From NCBI RefSeq assembly GCF_024746835.1, contig NZ_CP080531.1, positions 3,596,001 to 3,660,000 of the forward strand: a stretch of 64,000 nucleotides of DNA, in the 5' to 3' direction. The notes beneath the pieces are model-generated. The model worked only from the letters and a program-made list of their open reading frames with translations. It made no database searches and had not been told where the DNA came from. Origin of the DNA: Mesorhizobium sp. AR02. Its GTDB lineage: Bacteria > Pseudomonadota > Alphaproteobacteria > Rhizobiales > Rhizobiaceae. Shown piece by piece: positions 34,324-42,826 of the stretch (the first letter of the stretch is position 1; the number at the start of each line of letters is the position of its first letter). A program made the translations under genes and the position numbers.

Positions 34324-35322
34324 CTATTGTACCGGCTTGATCTTGCCGAGCGGGATGAAGCCGAGCGAGGCCTTGCCCTTGACCACTTTCAGCGGCATCG
34401 ACGGTTCGCTGCCGAGCATAGCAAGCGCGGCAAAGCCCTGTTCGATCGCATTCTTCTGCTCGGGTATCGCGCCGGCCAGGATGGATGCCACGGCCTTGGG
34501 GTCCTTGATCCGGATCATCAGATCGGCGTCGACCAGACCCTCAGCGTCCACCGACAGCGGCCCGGAAACGGTGACCCGCGCCGTGCCGGAGGACAAATCG
34601 AGGTTGCGAATCTCGACCTTCTGGCCGCGCAGGCTCTTCACCTGCGTTCCGATCAGCGCGACACCATTCTTCAGCGTGGCGTCGCCGCTGGCATCGAGCG
34701 CCGGCAGCACGCGCCCACCGATCGCATTCGGGTCGATCTCCAGATCGTTGAAGCTGCCGATGTAGTCGACATCCTGACCGTTCGGCTGCAGCTGACCGGC
34801 AGCCCTGCCGGCGCTGAACAGTTCCACCGGATCGGTGTCGTCGGCCGGATCTGTCTGGCCGGACAGGCCCTCCGCCTGCAGCGCAATGCGCTGCGGCAGC
34901 GGCCATGACAGCTTGACCTTGGCCTGCAGATTGTCCCAGTCGATCCACAGCGGCACCATGCCAGGGACGGAGGTCCTGAGCGGGCCGCGCAGATCAGCGA
35001 CCGGCGACAAAGGTTGGATGATCTGGGCGACGGCATTGAAGGAGCCGGCCGACGCGGCAATGTTTTTGGCATCGTCCTCGTAGGCGAGGTTGTCGCAAGA
35101 GACGGTGAAGCTCAAGGGGTAGCCGCTGACCTCGAGATTGGCGCAGCCAGCCTGGATGCCGTTCTTGTTGAGCGTGGCAACCGCCTTGTCGGCCTCGCTC
35201 CTGACTCGGTCAGCCAGATAGAACCAACCAGCGCTGTAGATGGCAAACAGCACAACGATGAACGCCACGAGCCAGAACAGGCCGCGGCGGGACTTTGGTT
35301 GGCGTTCGTCACTTGACGTCAT
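34324..35322 (-). CDS. DUF2125 domain protein, membrane anchored
   Basis: A 332-residue protein with a single N-terminal membrane segment (about residues 15-35) and a large periplasmic part matching DUF2125: 'NGIQAGCANLEVSGYPLSF', 'WPLPQRIALQAEGLSG' and 'EQGFAALAMLGSEPSMPLKV'. Function unknown; the repeated 'layer' beta segments recall AsmA-like envelope proteins, but this is only an impression. It precedes the PfkB kinase gene on the same strand. Confidence 0.85.
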   Translation of the reverse strand: MTSSDERQPKSRRGLFWLVAFIVVLFAIYSAGWFYLADRVRSEADKAVATLNKNGIQAGCANLEVSGYPLSFTVSCDNLAYEDDAKNIAASAGSFNAVAQIIQPLSPVADLRGPLRTSVPGMVPLWIDWDNLQAKVKLSWPLPQRIALQAEGLSGQTDPADDTDPVELFSAGRAAGQLQPNGQDVDYIGSFNDLEIDPNAIGGRVLPALDASGDATLKNGVALIGTQVKSLRGQKVEIRNLDLSSGTARVTVSGPLSVDAEGLVDADLMIRIKDPKAVASILAGAIPEQKNAIEQGFAALAMLGSEPSMPLKVVKGKASLGFIPLGKIKPVQ

Positions 35323-35420
35323 GCTTTGGCTCTCATTAACGCATGGGTGTTGGTGGACGGGCTTTCGATTCCGACAACACCAGGTAGACAGTGACGAAAT
35401 AGGTAGCCGGGGACGGACGG

Positions 35421-35441
35421 AAAAAACACCGGTTTCCGGTG
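35421..35441 (-). terminator. Intrinsic terminator on the minus strand upstream of the DUF2125 gene
   Basis: Minus strand CACCGG-AAA-CCGGTG followed directly by TTTTTT (35426-35421). It lies about 100 bp before the DUF2125 start and about 40 bp before the divergent ChaC-like gene, with no minus-strand gene ending just upstream. It may end an antisense or leader transcript. On the plus strand the same bases belong to a larger AACACC...GGTGTT hairpin (35425-35448). Confidence 0.6.
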
Positions 35442-35476
35442 CGGTGTTGCCATTCTTTACAATCAGGCACGGCGAT

Positions 35477-35998
35477 ATGGGCGATTTTTGGGTGTTTGGC
35501 TACGGTTCGCTGATCTGGCGGCCCGGTTTCGCTCATGTCGAGACACGGCGCGCCCGGCTGCATGGCTACCGCCGCTCGCTCTGTGTCTATTCCTTCGTGC
35601 ACCGCGGCACGCGCCAGCGGCCCGGACTGGTGCTCGGCCTCGACCATGGCGGCTCCTGCGTCGGCCTGGCTTTCCGTGTGCCTGGGGAATTGCGCGACGA
35701 GGTCATCGCCTATCTGCGCGAGCGCGAGCTCGTCACATCAGTCTATCTCGAGCGCACGATCAAGATTCGCCTCGATGGTGGCGGCACGGTCGAAGCCGTG
35801 GCCTACATCGTCGACCGCAAGCATGAGCAATATGCCGGCGCGCTGGATGCTGCGCATGCGGCGGCGGTGGTGCGCGGTGCGGTTGGCCAATCCGGCAACA
35901 ATGAGGATTATGTGCTCAGCACGTTGAAGCATCTGGAAGCGCTTGGCATCCGCGACCATTGGCTGGAGGACGTGGCACGGGGGATAGCGCCTTTGTGA
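35477..35998 (+). CDS. Gamma-glutamylcyclotransferase (ChaC family)
   Basis: Degrades glutathione to 5-oxoproline and Cys-Gly. A 173-residue product; the diagnostic 'VFGYGSLIWRPGF' is at residues 5-17, followed by 'ARLHGYRRSLCVYSFVHRGT', 'PGLVLGLDHGGSCVGLAFRV' and 'QSGNNEDYVLSTLKHLEALG'. Start at ATG 35477, where the family N-terminus begins; the open frame upstream has no similarity. Divergent from DUF2125, an order seen commonly in rhizobia. Confidence 0.9.
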   Translation: MGDFWVFGYGSLIWRPGFAHVETRRARLHGYRRSLCVYSFVHRGTRQRPGLVLGLDHGGSCVGLAFRVPGELRDEVIAYLRERELVTSVYLERTIKIRLDGGGTVEAVAYIVDRKHEQYAGALDAAHAAAVVRGAVGQSGNNEDYVLSTLKHLEALGIRDHWLEDVARGIAPL

Positions 35999-36120
35999 AG
36001 CGCTGGCTCTGCGGAAAAGGCAGCCAGGCCTTTGACCTTGGTGCGGCGAGACCTAGGTTAGGCTCCGAACCCAGCCAGCGGGCGGCATCCGCCCGGTCCC
36101 AATCCTCACGGAGATCCGTC

Positions 36121-37068
36121 TTGCAGAAACGCCGTCTCGGTCGCACCGACCTTTCCATCGCGCCGCTGGTTCTGGGCGGCAACGTCTTCGGCTGGACCGC
36201 CGACGAGAAGACATCTTTCGACCTGCTTGATCGCTTCGTCGGGGGCGGACTCAACGCGGTCGACACGGCCGACGCCTATTCGCGCTGGGTCCCCGGCCAC
36301 AAGGGCGGCGAATCCGAAACCATCATCGGCAGCTGGATGAAGAACCGTGGCAACCGTGACAAGGTCGTGGTGATCACCAAGGTCGGCTCGGATATGGGAC
36401 AGGGCCACAAGGACCTGTCCGCCGCCTATATCGAAAAGGCTGTTGACGCGTCGCTGAAGCGGCTGCAGATCGACGCCATCGACCTCTATCTGTCGCATTG
36501 GCCGGATCCAACCACGCCCTATGAGGAAACACTCGGCGCCTATGAAAAGCTGCTCGCCAAGGGCAAGGTCCGCCATGTCGGCTGCTCGAACCTCGACGCC
36601 GGCCAGTTGCGAGCGGCACTCGATGTCGCGAGCCTGCGCAGCCTGCCGCGCTACGAGGTGCTGCAGCCGGAATACAATCTCTATGACCGCTCCGCCTTCG
36701 ATGGGCCGCTGCACGATCTGTGTGTGGCCGAGGATATCGGCGTCATCACCTATTTTAGCCTGGCCAAGGGTTTCCTAAGCGGCAAATACCGCAGCGAGGC
36801 CGATCTTGGCCAAAGCCCGCGCGGCGGCGGGGTGAAGGACTATCTCAACGCGCGCGGCACGCGCATTCTGGCAGCACTAGACGCGGTGTCGGCGAGACAT
36901 TCGGCCAAACAGGCGGAAGTCGCGCTTGCCTGGGTTATCGCGCGGCCCGGCGTCACGGCACCGATCGCCAGCGCCACCAAGCCGGACCAGATGGACAGTT
37001 TGATCAAGGCGGCGTCGCTGAAGCTGACCGCCGACGACATGGCCGAGCTCGACAAGGCGAGCGGCTGA
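36121..37068 (+). CDS. Aldo/keto reductase
   Basis: NADPH-dependent oxidoreductase with a TIM-barrel fold, 315 residues. 'NAVDTADAYSRWVPGHKGGE' with Asp/Tyr of the catalytic tetrad, 'VVITKVGSDMGQGHKDLS' with Lys, and 'IDLYLSHWPDPTTPYEETLG' with His; 'HVGCSNLDAGQL' follows. I chose TTG 36121 as start (GGAG at 36110-36113, 7 bp before) because 'QKRRLGRTDLSIAPLVLGG' begins there. An ATG-started longer frame would overlap the ChaC-like gene. A weak promoter TTGACC-16-TAGGTT lies at 36032-36059. Substrate unknown. Confidence 0.88.
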   Translation: MQKRRLGRTDLSIAPLVLGGNVFGWTADEKTSFDLLDRFVGGGLNAVDTADAYSRWVPGHKGGESETIIGSWMKNRGNRDKVVVITKVGSDMGQGHKDLSAAYIEKAVDASLKRLQIDAIDLYLSHWPDPTTPYEETLGAYEKLLAKGKVRHVGCSNLDAGQLRAALDVASLRSLPRYEVLQPEYNLYDRSAFDGPLHDLCVAEDIGVITYFSLAKGFLSGKYRSEADLGQSPRGGGVKDYLNARGTRILAALDAVSARHSAKQAEVALAWVIARPGVTAPIASATKPDQMDSLIKAASLKLTADDMAELDKASG

Positions 37069-37084
37069 GGCCTCCCGCCACCGC

Positions 37085-37212
37085 TAGAGCAGCTCGCCGT
37101 TTCACGGAAACGGCGAACCGCTCTACCTCTTCGTCTTGCCACAATTCCCAAGGGAAAGCGCTGCGCGCTTTTCCCGGGAAAACCGCTTCACACTTTTCCT
37201 GGAAGTGTTCTA
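37085..37212. repeat. 128-bp mosaic palindromic intergenic repeat, copy B
   Basis: Same length and almost the same sequence as 3298-3425, including the agagc...gctct hairpin, the AAGGGAAAGCGC / GCGCTTTTCCC hairpin and the final ttccTGGAA-GTGTTCTA. It fills the space between the aldo/keto reductase and LysE-type genes and probably serves as the end of the former transcript. Confidence 0.8.
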
Positions 37213-37231
37213 TCCGCACGAACGTCCAAGA

Positions 37232-37284
37232 CCACCCTCCCGTCTTGCCATAGCGTCCTGCGCTCGAGGCAAGACAGAGGGTGG
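37232..37284 (+). promoter_or_regulatory. Long leader hairpin sequestering the ribosome-binding site of the LysE-type gene
   Basis: CCACCCTC (37232-37239) pairs with GAGGGTGG (37277-37284), and GTCTTGCC (37242-37249) with GGCAAGAC (37268-37275). The two 8-bp stems are separated by a small internal bulge and closed by an 18-nt loop. The 3' arm contains the purine-rich SD region and ends 1 nt before the ATG at 37286. This looks like a structured, possibly ligand- or condition-responsive leader. Confidence 0.65.
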
Positions 37285-37285
37285 A

Positions 37286-37909
37286 ATGACTGAGCCGCTT
37301 CTTTCGCAGCCGGAGCTTTGGCCGCTGCTCGCGTTGGTACTTGCCGCAACGGTGGTCATGGGCAGTCCAGGTCCGGCAACGATAAGCGTCACCGCTGTCG
37401 GCGCCGCCTTCGGCCTGCGCGATTCGCTGCGCTATACCTGCGGGATCGTTCTTGGCACGGTCGCTGTCCTGCTGGTGGTGGCGACCGGGATCATGGCGGT
37501 GCTCGGGTCGATGCCTAGGCTGGCGCCGTTGCTGGTTGTCGCGTCTGCCGCCTACATCCTCTATCTCGCCTTCAAGATCGCTACGGCGCCGCCGCTGGCG
37601 ACACGCACGGCCGAGGCTACGCGCCCGACCTGGCTGGCCGGTTTTCTGCTGGCTGTCGCCAACCCCAAAGCCTATGTGGCGATCGCCGCCGTTTTTGCCG
37701 GCGCTTCGTCGAACCAGGGCAGTGCTGAACTTGGCTTATGGCCGAAGCTGACGGTTCTGGCCGTGATGATCGTTGTTATCCACGCCGTCTGGCTTCTTGC
37801 CGGCGCAGCGTTCGCGCGCTTCCTGCGCAGGCCGGTCGCCTCGCGCATGATCAATCTGGTCTTTGCCGCGACGCTGGTGCTGACCACCGTGCTGGCTGTC
37901 TACCGCTGA
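37286..37909 (+). CDS. LysE-family amino acid exporter
   Basis: A 207-residue inner-membrane protein with six hydrophobic segments. The 'VVMGSPGPATISVTAVGAAF' segment with the conserved Gly-Pro-Gly-Pro-like motif, 'AAYILYLAFKIATAPP' and 'GFLLAVANPKAYVAIAAVF' (NPKA) are family signatures of LysE/RhtB. The exported amino acid or derivative is unknown. Start at ATG 37286 just behind a long hairpin. Convergent with plsC. Confidence 0.88.
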   Translation: MTEPLLSQPELWPLLALVLAATVVMGSPGPATISVTAVGAAFGLRDSLRYTCGIVLGTVAVLLVVATGIMAVLGSMPRLAPLLVVASAAYILYLAFKIATAPPLATRTAEATRPTWLAGFLLAVANPKAYVAIAAVFAGASSNQGSAELGLWPKLTVLAVMIVVIHAVWLLAGAAFARFLRRPVASRMINLVFAATLVLTTVLAVYR

Positions 37910-37928
37910 TTGCCTGGCCGGAGGGCCT

Positions 37929-38717
37929 TCAGGCCTTCGCGCCGAGCTCCCGCAACCGCTTCACCGCGGTCGGCGGGAAGGCCGGCGGGTTGGGTGCGCG
38001 GGACGCTTCGACGAGCATCTGGTCGCAGGCGGCTTCCGTCTCGCCGATCAGCCGCGCCATGAATTCGTCCTTGCCCAGGCCCGGCGGAATCGGCGGCAGG
38101 AAACGCGCCTTGATGGTGCCGGGATAGCGCAGGAACTTGCGGCGCGGCCAATAGAGGCCGGCCACATGGGCGACCGGCACCACCGGAACGCCAAGCTGCG
38201 CGTAGATTTCGACGATGCCGTATTTGTAGGCCGGCTCGTCGCCCGGCGCCCGGCGCGTGCCTTCGGGATAGATGATCAGCTGGCGTGGATTGCGCGCCAT
38301 CTCTTCCTTGGTCGCCGCGACCACCGCCTTCAAGGCCTTGGAGCGGCTGCCGCGGTCGACCGGTATCATGCGCATCTTCATGATGTACCAGCCGAAGAAC
38401 GGGATCCAGGTCAACTCACGCTTGAGGATGTAGAGCGGGTCCTGAAGATAGGGGAAGAAAGCGATCGCGTCCCAGAACGACTGGTGCTTGGGCGCCAGGA
38501 TGAAGGAGCCCTCGGGCAGGTTTTCCTGCCCGGTGATGTCGTTCTTCGTTCCGGCGATCTTGTCATAGAGCCACATACAGCTGCGCGACCAGAATTTCGG
38601 CACGAACCAGGCGCGGTGACGGGGCGACAGGAAATAATAGGGGGTCCAGAGGATCATCTGGACGATCAGATTGACGTAGAAGACGAAATTGAACGCCAGC
38701 GATCTGACATAGAGCAT
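37929..38717 (-). CDS. plsC: 1-acyl-sn-glycerol-3-phosphate acyltransferase
   Basis: Adds the second acyl chain to lysophosphatidic acid, giving phosphatidic acid for membrane lipids. 262 residues; N-terminal membrane segment (about residues 5-27), catalytic H-x4-D in 'PKHQSFWDAIAF', 'MRMIPVDRGSRSKALK', and acceptor-binding 'LIIYPEGTRRAPG'. Rhizobia often have several PlsC paralogues (some serve ornithine lipids), so its exact substrate is not certain. Start at 38717; an upstream extension is non-coding. Confidence 0.9.
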   Translation of the reverse strand: MLYVRSLAFNFVFYVNLIVQMILWTPYYFLSPRHRAWFVPKFWSRSCMWLYDKIAGTKNDITGQENLPEGSFILAPKHQSFWDAIAFFPYLQDPLYILKRELTWIPFFGWYIMKMRMIPVDRGSRSKALKAVVAATKEEMARNPRQLIIYPEGTRRAPGDEPAYKYGIVEIYAQLGVPVVPVAHVAGLYWPRRKFLRYPGTIKARFLPPIPPGLGKDEFMARLIGETEAACDQMLVEASRAPNPPAFPPTAVKRLRELGAKA

Positions 38718-38839
38718 GGGGGAGGTCCGGTGAGGAAGTGTGCGTTGGTTACACCAAGCGCGGGGAAAAAGGAAATGGCGCAAGCGTGTTCCGATCAATG
38801 TCGAAGCACGGTTCGCGCCAGGTGCCGAGCCCAGGCACG

Positions 38840-39742
38840 CTACCCCAATCGCGCCAGCCGCTCCTTCAGACGCGGTGCCGCAAAATCGAGGAAGGCGCGC
38901 AGCTTGACCGGCAGCAGGCCATGGCCAGCATGCACCAGGCTTACCGGCCACGGTTCCGGCTCGAATTCTTGCAGCAGAATGCGCAGCATGCCCGACCGCA
39001 CCGCGGCATCGACCTGATAGGAGAGCACTTTTGTCAACCCGACGCCGGCAATCGCTGCATCGATCGCCGCCTCGGCGGTGTTGACCTGAAGCCGCGAGCG
39101 GACCTGAACCGTGACTTCCGTCTTGCCTCTGGTGAAGCCCCATGGGGCGGCGGAGGAAAGTCCCTCGAAGGTGATGCAATTGTGCGTGTTCAGGTCTTCC
39201 GGGATCGTAGGCGTGCCGTGTTCGGCGAGATAGGCAGGGCTGGCGCAGACGACGCGGCGAATCGAGCCGACGCCAATGGCGACAAGGCTCGAATCAGGTA
39301 ACTGGCCGATGCGCAGCGCGAGGTCGAAATGGTCCTCGACCAGCTGGGTAATGCGGTCCGCCAGGGTCAGGCGGATGTCCACGTCGGGATAGGCCGAGAG
39401 AAAGCCGGTGACCACCGGCAGCACATGAAGGCGGCCGAACACGACCGGCGCGGTGATGGCCAGTTCACCGGTCGGAGCGCTGTATTCGCCCGCCGCGGCG
39501 CGTTCAGCCTCGCCAACCTCGTCGAGGATGCGGCGGCAGGCAGCAAGATAGGCCTCGCCGGCATCGGTCGGCGTCAGCCGGCGCGTCGAACGGTTCAGGA
39601 GCCGGGTGTTGAGATGGCGTTCCAGATCGGAAACCTTGCGGCTGACGGTCGCCAGCGGAATGCCGAAACGGCGGGCCGCGGCGGAAAGGCTGCCGGCCTC
39701 CACCGCGGCGACAAAGAGCGACATGGCCTCGAGACGATCCAT
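38840..39742 (-). CDS. LysR-family transcriptional regulator
   Basis: A 300-residue regulator. N-terminal winged helix '[20 protein letters not shown]', '[20 protein letters not shown]', '[20 protein letters not shown]', then a periplasmic-binding-protein-like effector domain. It is divergent from the DUF1348 and PPOX genes, so it probably controls them. In the 118-bp shared spacer TGCA occurs twice with 11 bp between them (about 39771-39789), and the word ATGGAAGG occurs twice, both possible binding features. Confidence 0.92.
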   Translation of the reverse strand: MDRLEAMSLFVAAVEAGSLSAAARRFGIPLATVSRKVSDLERHLNTRLLNRSTRRLTPTDAGEAYLAACRRILDEVGEAERAAAGEYSAPTGELAITAPVVFGRLHVLPVVTGFLSAYPDVDIRLTLADRITQLVEDHFDLALRIGQLPDSSLVAIGVGSIRRVVCASPAYLAEHGTPTIPEDLNTHNCITFEGLSSAAPWGFTRGKTEVTVQVRSRLQVNTAEAAIDAAIAGVGLTKVLSYQVDAAVRSGMLRILLQEFEPEPWPVSLVHAGHGLLPVKLRAFLDFAAPRLKERLARLG

Positions 39743-39860
39743 AGCTTCTTTCAGAAAATGGAAGGACTGGTTGCAAATATGTCATCTGCATTTCAAGAAT
39801 GGAAGGCTTTATATCTGGGGCGTGGCTTTGTCTGCAGCATGGCCAATCAAAGGAGTCTCT

Positions 39861-40331
39861 ATGTCTGAAAGCCGCCCGCCGCTTCCGCCCTTCACCGCCG
39901 AGACCGCGGCGCAAAAGGCGCGCATGGCCGAGGATGCCTGGAACTCGCGTGATCCGGCACGGGTCGCGCTCGCCTACACGACGGACAGCCGCTGGCGCAA
40001 CCGCGCCGAATTCCTGCAAGGCCGCGATGCCATCCAGGCTTTCCTGACGCGCAAATGGAGCCGCGAGCTCGACTACCGGCTGATCAAGGAGGTCTGGGCC
40101 TTCCACGGCAACCGCATTGCCGTACGCTTCGCCTATGAATGGCACGACGACAGCGGCTCCTGGTTCCGCAGCTACGGCAATGAGAACTGGGAGTTCGACG
40201 AGCACGGGCTGATGCGCCTGCGCATCGCCAGCATCAACGACCTGCCGATCAGCGAGGTCGACCGCAAGTACCATTGGCCGCTTGGGCGCCGCCCGGATGA
40301 CCACCCAACATTGTCGGAGCTCGGGCTTTAA
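39861..40331 (+). CDS. DUF1348 / nuclear transport factor 2-like protein
   Basis: A 156-residue protein of the NTF2-like (SnoaL-type) fold. Diagnostic DUF1348 segments: '[20 protein letters not shown]', '[20 protein letters not shown]', '[20 protein letters not shown]' and '[20 protein letters not shown]'. A clear AGGAG lies at 39851-39855. These small proteins bind or modify small molecules; the ligand is unknown. The PPOX-like gene follows after 25 bp, so they form a pair under the divergent LysR regulator. Confidence 0.88.
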   Translation: MSESRPPLPPFTAETAAQKARMAEDAWNSRDPARVALAYTTDSRWRNRAEFLQGRDAIQAFLTRKWSRELDYRLIKEVWAFHGNRIAVRFAYEWHDDSGSWFRSYGNENWEFDEHGLMRLRIASINDLPISEVDRKYHWPLGRRPDDHPTLSELGL

Positions 40332-40356
40332 ACCTGTTCCGGGCAAGGAGGTTTCG

Positions 40357-40989
40357 ATGAACGCGCATGCTTTCACCAGCGATGTCGCCTTCACGCCGAC
40401 CGTCAAGGCGATCCAGGCGCGCAAGGGTTCGCGGCAGTCTTACGCCCGCGTCGAGGAGCGTGGTGGCTGGCAAGCTGTCATCACGCCGGACCTTGCCGCC
40501 TTCATCGAGATGCAGACCAGCGTCTTCCTGTCGACGGCCAATGGCGATGGCCAGCCCTACATCCAGCATCGCGGCGGGCCGGCCGGCTTTCTCAAGGTGT
40601 TGGACGAAAGGACGATCGGCTTTGCGGATTTTTCCGGCAACAGGCAGTTCATCACACAGGGCAATCTGGCCGACAATTCACGCGCTTTCCTGTTCCTGAT
40701 CGACTACATGCTGCGCCAACGCATCAAGATCTGGGGCACGGCGCGCGTCGTCGAAGGCGATGCCGAGCTGATCGCGAAGCTGATGCCGCAGGATTACAAG
40801 GCGCGGCCCGAGCAGGTCATCCTGTTCACGGTCTCGGCCTGGGATGCCAACTGCCCGCAACACATTCCGCAGCGCTTCGAGGCGGCTGATGTGGCGGCGG
40901 CGCTTGGTGAACGGGACAAGCGCATCCAGCACCTTGAACAGGAGGTCGCGCGTCTCAAGGGAATGTCAGGCGCTGCCGCCAAGGACTGA
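40357..40989 (+). CDS. Pyridoxamine 5'-phosphate oxidase-like flavin-binding protein
   Basis: A 210-residue split-barrel flavoprotein of the PPOX family. 'FLSTANGDGQPYIQHRGGPA', 'GFADFSGNRQFITQGNLADN' and 'RIKIWGTARVVEGDAELIAK' are typical of the COG3576 subgroup, distinct from true PdxH. It may reduce a small substrate with FMN. The C-terminus has a short coiled-coil-like helix ('RDKRIQHLEQEVARLKGM'). RBS GGAGG at 40347-40351. Confidence 0.88.
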   Translation: MNAHAFTSDVAFTPTVKAIQARKGSRQSYARVEERGGWQAVITPDLAAFIEMQTSVFLSTANGDGQPYIQHRGGPAGFLKVLDERTIGFADFSGNRQFITQGNLADNSRAFLFLIDYMLRQRIKIWGTARVVEGDAELIAKLMPQDYKARPEQVILFTVSAWDANCPQHIPQRFEAADVAAALGERDKRIQHLEQEVARLKGMSGAAAKD

Positions 40990-40997
40990 TACCTGAA

Positions 40998-41723
40998 TCA
41001 GCCGCCAGCTGCGGTTTCGGCCAGTGCGATGCCGTCGGGGGTCGGCTTCACCGGCACGATGCCGCGTGCCAGCGCCAGCAGATATTTGGTGTATTCGGTG
41101 AACAGCACGCGCAGCGCCCGCGGCTTGGTCAGCCAGCCGCCATTGTCGAGGTTGGAATTGACCACCGGATAGGGTTCCAGCTTGGCGCCATGCAGCAGGC
41201 GGCCCATTTCCAGCAGACTGCGCGGCATGTGGTAGTTGTTGGTGACGAGGATCACGGTGCCATAGGCATGGCTTTCGACCCATTTGGCACTTTCCTCGGC
41301 ATTGCCGATCGTGTCGAGCGCGGCCCGGTCGATGTCGACGCAGCAGGAAAACAATTTCTTGTCGCCGCCGGTCGCGACCTGAAGCTGGCGACGGCTGGCG
41401 GAAGGATGCACGCCGCTGATCAACAGCCGCTCGCCCTTGCCGGACGCCAGCAGATCCATCGCGGCGTCGAGGCGCGACTGACCGCCGGTCAGCACGATGA
41501 TGGCATCGGCCTTGGCCGGATTGGCGGGCGTGGTCAGATGGGCGACTTTGTTGGCGAACCAGCCGAAGCCGCCGGCAAACAAGGTTGCGAGGACGAGGAG
41601 GGAGAGCGCGGATATCCGCAGTGCGGTCTTTAAACGGCTAATCCCGCCGTGGTCGCGCAAACGAGCAACCACCACTGGCATCTGCCCAGCCGTCCCGGTC
41701 GAATCCCGCACGTCCATAGCCAT
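40998..41723 (-). CDS. YdcF-family (DUF218) membrane-anchored protein
   Basis: A 241-residue protein with one N-terminal membrane segment (about residues 35-60) and a periplasmic DUF218 domain: 'ADAIIVLTGGQSRLDAAMDL', 'LLISGVHPSASRRQL', 'GTVILVTNNYHMPRSLLEM'. DUF218 proteins (SanA, YdcF, ElyC) are implicated in envelope carbon-carrier or peptidoglycan homeostasis. It follows ftsX on the same strand with a 110-bp gap; this order (ftsE-ftsX-ydcF-like-plsC) is common in rhizobia. Start chosen at ATG 41723 (the frame is open further upstream into ftsX). Confidence 0.85.
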   Translation of the reverse strand: MAMDVRDSTGTAGQMPVVVARLRDHGGISRLKTALRISALSLLVLATLFAGGFGWFANKVAHLTTPANPAKADAIIVLTGGQSRLDAAMDLLASGKGERLLISGVHPSASRRQLQVATGGDKKLFSCCVDIDRAALDTIGNAEESAKWVESHAYGTVILVTNNYHMPRSLLEMGRLLHGAKLEPYPVVNSNLDNGGWLTKPRALRVLFTEYTKYLLALARGIVPVKPTPDGIALAETAAGG

Positions 41724-41833
41724 ATGGTTAATCCTGAAATGCGGCCTTTGGTAGGTAAAAGACGCACTTTGCGTTACGCCGCTTCTCCATCCGTGATCAC
41801 GCTGCTTCCATCCCCGCCAGAGCATGCTCCCTT

Positions 41834-42826
41834 TCATGCGTCTGGCTGGCGAACGTCGATGTCGCTGAGATAGGCGACAACGGTGGCATGCGAGGTTGCC
41901 GCTGTCAGCGCGCCGATCACCAGCACCATGAGGACGACGCCGAGATAGCCCGCCGAGCCGATGGCGAAATTGCCGAACAAAGCGGTTGCCTGATCGGCCT
42001 GCGGCGTCGCCACGTTGCGCGACGACCACCAGGAAAAGACGATGAAGACCAGCACAGCCGCTGCCCCGCCGGCGGCCGCGCCCTTCATGCCGGTGACCAG
42101 GAAATGCCGGCGGAATTCGCGCGCGATGAAGGCCGCCTCGGCGCCGACGAAATGCAGTACCTCGATAATGTGACCGTTGCCGGCCATGGCGCCGCGGGTC
42201 GCGAACACCACGGTCAGCACGGTTGCCGACAGCATCAGCGCCAGTACGGCGATGCCGATGGTCACCGTGGTGCGCGCCATCGCCACCAGCCGGTCGACCC
42301 AGGTGCGATGGTCGTCGAGCGACGCGCTCGGCAGCTTCGGCGTGATGGCGGCGCGCATGGCGGCGAAGTCGGGCGGGCTGTTCTCGTCGATGGTGACGAT
42401 GATCAGGCGCGGCACCGGCAGTTCGTCGATGTTGAGGCCGGAGCCCAGCCACGGCTCCAGCAGCCTGGCGGTCGCCTCGCGGTCGATGATCCTTGTCGAC
42501 TTCACGCCGGGAAATTCGCTGGCGATCTGCGACGCCTGGGCAAGCGCTGCCTCCATGTCGAGGCCGTCGGCCGGCTTCACCTGGATCGTCGCCTCGCGCG
42601 AAATCTGGTTCTCCCAGACCGAGGCGGTATCGCGCACCAGCGTCACCGCGCCGAAGGTCAGGCAGGATAGGAAGGTCATGATGGCGATGACCAGGACCAG
42701 GGCGCGGCCGGCGATGTTCTGCGCCGGTACGATCGGCGCCATCCGGCGCTGGGCGCGCGGCCTTGCTTCGGCCGCCTCGGCTTCCTGCTCATGCTCTTCG
42801 AGATGTTCGGCGGACAGGTCAGTCAT
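41834..42826 (-). CDS. ftsX: Cell division protein FtsX
   Basis: Permease-like partner of FtsE; the FtsEX complex controls peptidoglycan hydrolases at the septum. 330 residues: a long charged N-terminal cytoplasmic tail, a first membrane helix, a periplasmic domain with 'WENQISREATIQVKPADGLD', and three C-terminal helices ('TTVTIGIAVLALMLSATVL', 'GAAAGGAAAVLVFIVFS', 'VVLMVLVIGALTAA'). 'EVLHFVGAEAAFIAREFRRH' is the FtsX signature. Overlaps ftsE by 8 bp. Confidence 0.93.
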   Translation of the reverse strand: MTDLSAEHLEEHEQEAEAAEARPRAQRRMAPIVPAQNIAGRALVLVIAIMTFLSCLTFGAVTLVRDTASVWENQISREATIQVKPADGLDMEAALAQASQIASEFPGVKSTRIIDREATARLLEPWLGSGLNIDELPVPRLIIVTIDENSPPDFAAMRAAITPKLPSASLDDHRTWVDRLVAMARTTVTIGIAVLALMLSATVLTVVFATRGAMAGNGHIIEVLHFVGAEAAFIAREFRRHFLVTGMKGAAAGGAAAVLVFIVFSWWSSRNVATPQADQATALFGNFAIGSAGYLGVVLMVLVIGALTAATSHATVVAYLSDIDVRQPDA

